5,224 nt of DNA from CAZIWJ01 sp964542855 (GTDB lineage: Bacteria; Bacteroidota; Bacteroidia; Cytophagales; Cyclobacteriaceae), in the NCBI GenBank assembly GCA_964542855.1, contig CAZIWJ010000244.1:1-5224 (forward strand). The letters are read 5' to 3'. The position numbers and the translations under genes are program-made. Below the pieces are notes generated by a model. It saw nothing but the letters and a program-made list of their open reading frames with translations, made no database searches and was not told the origin of the DNA. Positions 1 to 5,224 of this stretch are shown here, in pieces (position 1 is the stretch's first letter; every line of letters begins with the position of its first letter).

Positions 1-1
1 T

Positions 2-1459
2 TTTCAGCTGCTGGGTATCGGCCGTACCGGCCATATTGGTTTTAATGAACCGGGCTCTCACTTCAATTCCCGGACTCGCATGATTACGCTCGACCACCTG
101 ACCCGGGTCGACGCCTCTGCTTCCTTTTTTGGTATGGAATATGTGCCGAGAAAAGCCATTACCATGGGAATCGGTACTATAAAGAAAGCCCGGCGTATCG
201 TGCTACTGGCCTGGGGAAATAAAAAAGCCCCGATTATTCAGAGAACGGTGGAAGAGGAGATAGTATCACAAGTGCCAGCCACCTACCTGCAGGAGCACCA
301 CAATACCACCCTGGTTATCGACCAGGGCGCCTCCTCTGAACTAACGCGCATTAAAATGCCCTGGGTTGTGGGCGATTGCGAGTGGAACGAGGATATGCAA
401 AGCAAAGCTATTATCTGGCTTTGCGAACAAGTACAGAAACCTTTCCTTAAGCTTACCGATACTGATTACAACGATTACGGTATGGACGACCTGCTGGCGC
501 AGGAAGGAACAGCATACGACCTTAACATCCGGATGTTTAACCGGCTGCAGCATACCATAACCGGCTGGCCCGGCGGAAAGCCGCACGTCGACGATACCAA
601 TCGTCCCGAACGGGCTCATCCGGCCAGTAAACGCATACTGGTATTCAGCCCGCACCCTGACGATGACGTGATCTCCATGGGCGGAACCCTGGATCGCCTA
701 ATAGAACAGGGGCACGAAGTACACATCGCTTACCAGACTTCCGGGAATATCGGGGTGTCGAGTGAAGAAGCCCTGAAATACGTGGAAGTAAGCGGCGATT
801 TACTGGCGTTACTGCAGGGGCCGGAAAAAACACAGGAAGAAGATTTTTTTAAAGCTAACGGAAAGGGTAAAAAGCATACCCACACTTTGCTGGAACTTAA
901 AAGATTAATAAGGGAGAAAGAGTCGCTCGCGGCTATGCGTTTCCTGAATATTCCTGAAGAACATGTTCATTTTCTGAAAATGCCTTTTTACGAAACCGGC
1001 TCGGCGATTAAGAATAAACTGGCAGAGGCCGACATCCGCCTGGTTGAAAACATGATCAGCACCGTAAAGCCCCACCAGATTTATGCCGCCGGCGACCTGT
1101 CTGATCCACACGGCACGCACAAAACCTGCATGGATGCCCTGCGCATGGCGCTAGATAACCTGAAAGACGAAGAGTTCATGAACGACTGCTGGGTGTGGTT
1201 ATACAGTGGGGCCTGGGATGAATGGAAAATTCACGAAGTAAACATGGCCGTACCCATGAGCCCGGACCAGGTCAGTAAAAAACGAAATGCTGTTTTATTT
1301 CATCAGTCGCAGAAAGACCGGGTGATGTTCCAGGGCAATGATTCGCGCGAATTCTGGGTACGTGCCGAAGAACGCAACCGGCATACCGCACAGCAGTACC
1401 ACGACCTGGGGCTTGCCGAATACGCTGCACTTGAGGCGTTTAAACGAATGCGTTACTAA
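2..1459 (+). CDS. nagB: Glucosamine-6-phosphate deaminase fused to PIG-L/LmbE deacetylase (3' part)
   Basis: The reading frame is open from base 2, so the gene starts outside the window; the ATG at 80 is internal. The visible 485 residues hold the C-terminal part of a NagB domain (about 1-105), a linker (about 105-210) and a PIG-L/LmbE domain (about 213-485). NagB converts glucosamine-6-phosphate to fructose-6-phosphate and ammonia in the cytoplasm. The motif GHIGFNEPGS (residues 10-19) is the NagB signature: H11 and E16 match E. coli H143 and E148, and K75 matches K208. T9 sits where E. coli has catalytic D141. The PIG-L half shows the zinc motif HPDDD (218-222) and a later HGTH (370-373), as in N-acetylglucosaminyl deacetylases. 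I recall fused proteins of roughly 640 residues in Bacteroidota, so about 130-160 N-terminal residues are missing. A fused deacetylase plus deaminase would suit catabolism of N-acetylated amino sugars, but that coupling is inference, and the substrate of the PIG-L half is unknown. Confidence 0.93.
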   Translation, partial: FQLLGIGRTGHIGFNEPGSHFNSRTRMITLDHLTRVDASASFFGMEYVPRKAITMGIGTIKKARRIVLLAWGNKKAPIIQRTVEEEIVSQVPATYLQEHHNTTLVIDQGASSELTRIKMPWVVGDCEWNEDMQSKAIIWLCEQVQKPFLKLTDTDYNDYGMDDLLAQEGTAYDLNIRMFNRLQHTITGWPGGKPHVDDTNRPERAHPASKRILVFSPHPDDDVISMGGTLDRLIEQGHEVHIAYQTSGNIGVSSEEALKYVEVSGDLLALLQGPEKTQEEDFFKANGKGKKHTHTLLELKRLIREKESLAAMRFLNIPEEHVHFLKMPFYETGSAIKNKLAEADIRLVENMISTVKPHQIYAAGDLSDPHGTHKTCMDALRMALDNLKDEEFMNDCWVWLYSGAWDEWKIHEVNMAVPMSPDQVSKKRNAVLFHQSQKDRVMFQGNDSREFWVRAEERNRHTAQQYHDLGLAEYAALEAFKRMRY

Positions 1460-1509
1460 TTAACTAACCCTTTAACCGTATATTCGAGTACGGTTAGTGA
1501 AGTAGTTAA
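1460..1509 (+). terminator. Nested inverted repeat after nagB, possible terminator
   Basis: Directly after the nagB TAA there are two nested perfect inverted repeats. The outer pair is TTAACTA (1460-1466) with TAGTTAA (1503-1509). The inner pair is TAACCGTA (1473-1480) with TACGGTTA (1489-1496) around an 8-base loop. Six unpaired bases lie on each side between the stems. The position suggests a transcript end or a 3' stability element for nagB. There is no T-run after the structure, so it is not a classic Rho-independent terminator; a cruciform or protein-binding site is also possible. Confidence 0.4.
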
Positions 1510-2045
1510 ACACAGGTTTTCGGTTAACAATTTCCGGGTTGTGGTTCAGGTGGGCCTCTTCGATGAGAATACCCGCATTGAACTCGTTGACGGAGAGATT
1601 TATAATATGTCCCCGATTAACACACCTCACGCCATAACAGTGTTAAAACTATTCCGGTAACATTACAATCAACTGGTTAAAGATCGGTTCTACGTAGAGT
1701 CACAGAATCTATTATTTATTTCAGGAAACACTTTCTTGCAACCTGATTTAATAGTTTTAGACTACCGGTTAGGCTTATATAAAGATAAGCTAAAAGCCAG
1801 TGATGCTTTGCTGGTTATCGAGGTAGACCCTTCAATCCGTCACGATCGTAAGGTGAAACCCCCGATATGTACAGCAGCAGGCATTCGGCAATACTGGATT
1901 GCAGATATCAACAGGGAATCGATAAGAGGTGTACTCCGATTCTGTTAATAATGCTTACCAATCATTTCATACTGAGCAAAATGAAATTATATTTAAAGGG
2001 GTTATGATTGCTGTAAAAGAATTGTTTAATCCTTACGTATGGTAA
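1502..2045 (+). pseudogene. Uma2-family (DUF820) endonuclease-like pseudogene
   Basis: Joined across two lesions, this reads as a nearly complete Uma2 protein. It begins with HRFSV and GLFDENTRIELVDGEIYNMSP (first frame), then QPDLIVLDYR (from about 1739) and LLVIEVDPS, RKVK and AGIRQYWIADIN. It ends, one frame over, with EVYSDSV and FKGVMIAVKELF before TAA at 2043-2045. These match the usual order of Uma2 motifs: the N-terminal RxELxDGE-MSP block, the PD of the PD-(D/E)XK-like core, the VIEV strand and the AGIxxYWI helix. The lesions are an in-frame TAA at 1658-1660, right after KLFR, and one extra A near 1924-1925 (ATAAGAG where ATAGAG would restore the frame). No ATG exists in frame at the 5' end, so the beginning is approximate; the frame is open back to 1460 through the hairpin. 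Uma2 genes are common, often multicopy, and of unproven function. A short piece from 1736 to 1948 stays open but lacks the first half. Sequencing error could explain one lesion, hardly all three. Confidence 0.8.
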
Positions 2046-2077
2046 ACTATTAAAAAACTTCTGCGTATCTTCCGTTA

Positions 2078-2500
2078 ATGAAAAAACTGCTTTCCACATT
2101 TCTGGTTATACTCGTCCTGATACCAAATCTGGGATTAGCTACCAATGCCCACTTTTGCATGGGAAGGTTAGTGGAAAGCAGCCTGAGCTGGGGTATTACT
2201 GATTTGCAGTGCGGCATGGAAAAAGCCGCTGAAGCTTGTGATAATATGCCCACTGAGCAGGATCATCACGATGATAAGGACGACTGCTGCAACAACGAAC
2301 ACCAGATCATTCAAACAGACGAAGAACAGACAACTCCCTCGCTGTTAATTCCTTTTCAACCGGTATTTACTGCCGTTATCCTTTACGCGCTTACAATACC
2401 CTCAGCAGATCAACCGGTACTGAAATTACTTTTTAACGATTACTCCCCACCTTACCCTGTTCCCGACTTACAGGCGTTATACCAGTCTTTTTTAATTTAG
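2078..2500 (+). CDS. HYC_CC_PP-type small exported Cys/His protein, metal-efflux associated
   Basis: A 140-residue protein with a signal peptide or membrane anchor: KK at 2-3, then a hydrophobic stretch 4-21 ending near LGLA. The mature part carries the three motifs that name the Bacteroidota HYC_CC_PP family: HFC (25-27), CC (70-71) and SPP (123-125). It also has C45 and C54, and an acidic His-rich run just before the CC pair (DHHDDKDDCC, 62-71). A second hydrophobic segment lies around 96-107. Five Cys, four His and several Asp suggest binding of a soft metal such as Cu(I), but this is inference; I know no proven biochemical role for the family. I recall such genes next to CusA/TolC/CusB efflux genes, which fits the pump gene across the gap. 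The start is the only ATG preceding the signal peptide; no purine-rich ribosome site precedes it, as is usual in Bacteroidota. It begins 32 bases after the Uma2 remnant, so any promoter of its own would lie within that remnant. Confidence 0.75.
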   Translation: MKKLLSTFLVILVLIPNLGLATNAHFCMGRLVESSLSWGITDLQCGMEKAAEACDNMPTEQDHHDDKDDCCNNEHQIIQTDEEQTTPSLLIPFQPVFTAVILYALTIPSADQPVLKLLFNDYSPPYPVPDLQALYQSFLI

Positions 2501-2522
2501 GATCAGTAAGGCCAGCCGACAG

Positions 2523-2622
2523 NNNNNNNNNNNNNNNNNNNNNNNNNNNNNNNNNNNNNNNNNNNNNNNNNNNNNNNNNNNNNNNNNNNNNNNNNNNNNN
2601 NNNNNNNNNNNNNNNNNNNNNN
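2523..2622. other. Assembly gap of 100 N
   Basis: Exactly 100 undetermined bases. A round 100 is the conventional placeholder for a scaffold join of unknown size, so the true distance may be very different and whole genes may be missing. The 22 bases before it (2501-2522) follow the stop of the HYC_CC_PP gene and hold nothing recognisable. Confidence 0.97.
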
Positions 2623-2715
2623 CTGTGACAGGCAAGAATCCTTTATCCTCTATTTTCTCCATTTCCTTCTTCATTGCGAAGGTGAAACGATTTGCACCGT
2701 CTGTCTACAAGCTAA

Positions 2716-2869
2716 CAGGATAGCCGACAAAAGTTTCATGTTTCAAGCCCGGTAACCCTGCCTGTATTTTTAAAAAACGAACGGGTTGCCTTGCAGGCTC
2801 ACGAAGAAGAATGCTGAAGTGCCGGGCATTTACGAAGTGGAGGAAGATGAACAATTAATCAGACTATAA
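2716..2869 (+). pseudogene. Unidentified coding remnant just upstream of cusA, split over two frames
   Basis: Two overlapping short open stretches look coding. One (2716-2817) reads ...SPVTLPVFLKNERVALQAHEEEC then TGA. The other (2774-2869) ends AEVPGIYEVEEDEQLIRL then TAA. Joined by a one-base shift near 2810 they would give one C-terminal tail of about 50 residues, whose stop lies 24 bases before the pump's ATG, the spacing expected of an upstream operon partner. Frame 1 is closed by TAA at 2713-2715, so a further lesion, or an origin within the remnant, must be assumed. I do not recognise the family; it does not look like the end of a CusB adaptor or a TolC protein. It may be a decayed gene, or an intact gene with base errors at a contig end. 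The rest of 2623-2893 has no other supportable gene. Confidence 0.3.
2751..2790 (+). repeat. Hairpin upstream of cusA
   Basis: GGTAACCC (2751-2758) can pair with GGGTTGCC (2783-2790), eight pairs including one G-T, around a 24-base loop that itself contains the palindrome TTTTTAAAAA (2767-2776). A competing pair, GCCTG/CAGGC, overlaps it. No T-run follows. It could be a regulatory stem about 100 bases before the pump start, or merely structure inside the coding-like remnant. Confidence 0.25.
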
Positions 2870-2893
2870 TCCTGAAATCACTATTCTTTCATT

Positions 2894-5224
2894 ATGATCA
2901 ACCCACTTATCCGGTTCTTCCTGGAAAATCGGTTAGTTACCATGCTTTTGCTGGTGCTTCTAATCGGCTGGGGGCTGGTTACCGCCCCCTTCAACTGGCA
3001 AATTCCCGGTTTGCCCACCGACCCGGTTCCGGTAGATGCTATTCCCAACATCGGGGAAAACCAGCAAATTGTGTATACACCCTGGCCCGGCCGATCACCG
3101 CAGGATATTGAAGACCAGGTTTCCTATCCGCTTACCACTTACCTGCTAGGCATACCGGGGGTTAAATCGGTACGCAGTACTTCCGTGTTTGGCTTCTCTT
3201 CCATCTACCTTATTTTTAACGAAAATGTAGAGTTCTACTGGTCGCGCTCGCGCATCCTGGAAAAACTGAATGCCCTACCTCCCGGTTTGCTTCCCAACGA
3301 AGTACGTCCCTCCCTGGGCCCCGATGCTACCGCCCTGGGGCAAGTGTTCTGGTACACACTGGAAGGGCGCGACCCGGAAGGGAACCCTACCGGCGGGTGG
3401 GACCTGCACGAAATTCGTTCAGTGCAGGATTATTACGTAAAGTACGGGCTTAGTGCAGTGGAAGGAGTGGCCGAAGTTGCCTCGGTTGGCGGGTTCGTGC
3501 AGGAATACCAGGTTGATGTAGACCCTAAAGCCCTGCAAACTTATAACATTCCGCTTACCCGGGTGGTACAGGCCGTAAGGCAATCGAACCAGGATGTAGG
3601 GGCTAAAACCATTGAAGTGAACCAGGCGGAATACCTGGTGCGCGGTCTTGGCTACCTGAAAGGAACTGCCGACCTGGAACAGGCTGTGGTTACAGTGCAG
3701 GATAACGTACCTATTCGGGTAAAGGACCTGGCCCGGGTGGGCCTGGGGCCAGCTACTCGCAGAGGGGCGCTCGACAAGGGAGGGGCTGAAGTGGCCGGAG
3801 GCGTAGTTGTGGCCCGGTATGGGGCCAACCCCATGCAGGTTATTCAGCAGGTAAAACAAAAAATCAATGAAATCTCTTCCGGCCTTCCTTCCAAAACGCT
3901 CGGCAACGGGGTGAAAAGCCAGTTAACGATCGTACCCTTTTACGATCGTTCGGGATTAATAAACGAAACGCTGGGAACCCTGCAAGAAGCCCTTTCGCTC
4001 GAAGTGCTGGTTACTATCCTGGTGGTTATTGTGTTGGTACAGAACCTGAGGGCTTCACTGCTCATTTCCAGCCTGCTGCCAATAGCTATCCTGGGGGTTT
4101 TTATCGCCATGCGCTACTTTCACGTTGAAGCCAATATCGTAGCCCTGTCGGGTATTGCCATTGCTATCGGTACCATGGTCGACCTGGGGGTAATCCTCAC
4201 CGAAAACATTCTAAAACACCTGGAAGAAGCCCCGGAGGGCCAGTCGAGAATGGAAACAGTATACCAGGGGGCGGCAGAAGTTTCTTCAGCTATTATTACG
4301 GCTGTATCTACTACTATCGTCAGCTTTATCCCGGTGTTTGCCTTGCAGCAGGCTGAAGGCAAGTTGTTCGAACCGCTTGCTTTTACCAAAACCTTTGCGC
4401 TGTTCGCCAGCCTGCTGGTTACACTTTTTATTATCCCTTCACTGGCCTACGCACTGCTGGGCAGGAAAATAAAAAGTCCGGCAAAGCGCAAGTACGCCAA
4501 TTTCATTTACATCTTGCTGGGAACAGGGCTGCTGGTAGCCGGTTTCACCTGGGCGGGGATCATGTTACTGCTGTTTGGGGTGGTAACTGTTCTGAAGAAA
4601 TACCTGGCGCAGGCTAACCTTCCTGAACAAGTAAAATCTCTGCTGGCCCGGCTCGACCTTGTAATAGCTGCCGTAGCCATAACCGGCGTACTGGCCTGGT
4701 ACTGGCTGCCACTGGGAGCAGCAGTTGCCCTGCCGCTTAACTTCCTCTTCGTACTGGGGGTGGTCGGGGGTATTCTGGGGCTTTTTATACTGCTGCAGTA
4801 TTACTATGAGCCCCTCCTGCACTGGTTCCTGCACCACAAAAAAACCTTTATGGTATTACCCGGAGCACTACTCATTAGTGGCTTCACCATCTGGCTGGGT
4901 TTCAATACAGTGTTCGGTTTTCTGGCCACCGGGCTGAAAACCATGGGTATAAATGTGAGGAATACTGCTGCCTGGCAAGGGTTATCGGATGCCGTTCCAG
5001 GTTTGGGAGAAGAATTTATGCCCACCCTCAACGAAGGCAGCTTCCTGCTCATGCCCACTGCTATGCCCCATTCCGGTATGGCTTACAACCGCGAAATCGT
5101 TAGCCAACTCGACCGGCGGGTGAACGCCATCCCGGAAGTGGAAGTAGTAGTTGGTAAAATGGGAAGGGTGGAATCAGCCCTCGACCCCGCACCCATCGCT
5201 ATGTTTGAAAACGTTATTAATTAC
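2894..5224 (+). CDS. cusA: CusA/CzcA-family heavy-metal efflux RND pump (5' part, 777 codons)
   Basis: Inner-membrane pump subunit of a tripartite RND system that exports metal ions using the proton gradient, with a periplasmic adaptor and a TolC-like channel. The frame is open without lesion to the right edge. Residues 13-35 form TM1; 37 to about 368 the first periplasmic region (VDAIPNIGENQ at 49-59, GFSSIYLIF in the porter domain). TM2-TM6 fall near 369-388, 388-408, 416-438, 464-485 and 500-523. TM4 carries D430 in GTMVDLG, equivalent to the proton-relay D405 of E. coli CusA. M720, M770 and E772 line up, with identical spacing, with CusA M573, M623 and E625; the third methionine would be past the edge. 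This favours Cu(I)/Ag(I) over Zn/Co/Cd. Between TM6 and TM7 (651-670) there is an insertion of about 90 residues with strongly hydrophobic segments (537-571, 590-607, 616-638). I recall a long CusA-like subfamily with the same N-terminal motifs. ATG 2894 is the natural start, a few residues before TM1; no ribosome-site purine tract precedes it. Confidence 0.95.
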   Translation, partial: MINPLIRFFLENRLVTMLLLVLLIGWGLVTAPFNWQIPGLPTDPVPVDAIPNIGENQQIVYTPWPGRSPQDIEDQVSYPLTTYLLGIPGVKSVRSTSVFGFSSIYLIFNENVEFYWSRSRILEKLNALPPGLLPNEVRPSLGPDATALGQVFWYTLEGRDPEGNPTGGWDLHEIRSVQDYYVKYGLSAVEGVAEVASVGGFVQEYQVDVDPKALQTYNIPLTRVVQAVRQSNQDVGAKTIEVNQAEYLVRGLGYLKGTADLEQAVVTVQDNVPIRVKDLARVGLGPATRRGALDKGGAEVAGGVVVARYGANPMQVIQQVKQKINEISSGLPSKTLGNGVKSQLTIVPFYDRSGLINETLGTLQEALSLEVLVTILVVIVLVQNLRASLLISSLLPIAILGVFIAMRYFHVEANIVALSGIAIAIGTMVDLGVILTENILKHLEEAPEGQSRMETVYQGAAEVSSAIITAVSTTIVSFIPVFALQQAEGKLFEPLAFTKTFALFASLLVTLFIIPSLAYALLGRKIKSPAKRKYANFIYILLGTGLLVAGFTWAGIMLLLFGVVTVLKKYLAQANLPEQVKSLLARLDLVIAAVAITGVLAWYWLPLGAAVALPLNFLFVLGVVGGILGLFILLQYYYEPLLHWFLHHKKTFMVLPGALLISGFTIWLGFNTVFGFLATGLKTMGINVRNTAAWQGLSDAVPGLGEEFMPTLNEGSFLLMPTAMPHSGMAYNREIVSQLDRRVNAIPEVEVVVGKMGRVESALDPAPIAMFENVINY

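Noticed and set aside
341..1120. Short open frames on both strands inside the nagB/PIG-L gene
   Set aside because: They sit inside a frame with clear NagB and PIG-L motifs and have no family resemblance of their own.
2022..2077. Possible promoter before the HYC_CC_PP gene (TTGTTT near 2022, TATTAA near 2048)
   Set aside because: Spacing and bases fit neither the Bacteroidota TTTG/TAnnTTTG pattern nor a sigma-70 promoter convincingly.
2492..2674. Minus-strand open frame running through the N gap
   Set aside because: More than half of it is undetermined bases; the readable 17 residues at its start (MKKEMEKIEDKGFLPVT) are not enough to support a gene.
2511..2731. Similar short strings AGCCGACA on both sides of the gap (near 2515 and 2722), possible repeat
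   Set aside because: Only about ten of twelve bases agree, too short to call a repeat or to explain the assembly break.
3419..3859. 146-codon open frame on the minus strand
   Set aside because: It lies wholly opposite the intact, strongly conserved CusA coding frame and its translation shows no recognisable domain.
4120..5058. Several minus-strand and one plus-strand open frames of 70-90 codons
   Set aside because: All overlap the CusA frame, which is continuous and matches its family throughout; they are by-products of its codon use.

Overview
The window looks like a piece of a Bacteroidota genome. Four things point that way: a glucosamine-6-phosphate deaminase fused to a PIG-L (LmbE-type) deacetylase, an architecture I know from that phylum; a small HYC_CC_PP-type Cys/His protein, also a Bacteroidota family; no Shine-Dalgarno-like purine tract ahead of the two visible starts; and TAA stops on the plus-strand genes. 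No genus can be named from this much sequence. All recognisable genes are on the plus strand.

Left part (1-1509): the 3' portion of a nagB/PIG-L fusion gene enters from the left edge and stops at 1459. It is followed directly by a nested inverted repeat that probably ends or stabilises its transcript. Middle part (about 1502-2045): a broken Uma2-family (DUF820) PD-(D/E)XK-type gene. It has no start codon, an in-frame TAA and a one-base frameshift, yet reads as a near-complete Uma2 protein when the frames are joined. This stretch is visibly more AT-rich than the genes on either side.

Right part (2078-5224): a heavy-metal efflux locus. It opens with a 140-residue exported protein carrying the HFC, CC and PP motifs, and after an assembly gap continues with the first 777 codons of a CusA/CzcA-family RND pump. 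The pump keeps the two methionines and the glutamate that line up with the Cu(I)/Ag(I) site of E. coli CusA, so copper or silver export is the best guess. The small Cys/His protein may handle the same metal in the periplasm or at the membrane. The adaptor (CusB-like) and outer-membrane (TolC-like) partners are not visible; they may lie in the gap or beyond the right edge.

The gap is exactly 100 N (2523-2622), which usually marks a scaffold join of unknown length. Contiguity between the small protein and the pump is therefore inferred, not seen. The 271 bases between gap and pump hold a short coding-like remnant in two frames and one hairpin, but no gene I can name. I did not find a clearly new biological system. 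The items most worth a second look are the Thr at the NagB catalytic Asp position, the membrane-spanning insertion in the pump, the HYC_CC_PP protein, and the coding remnant next to the gap.
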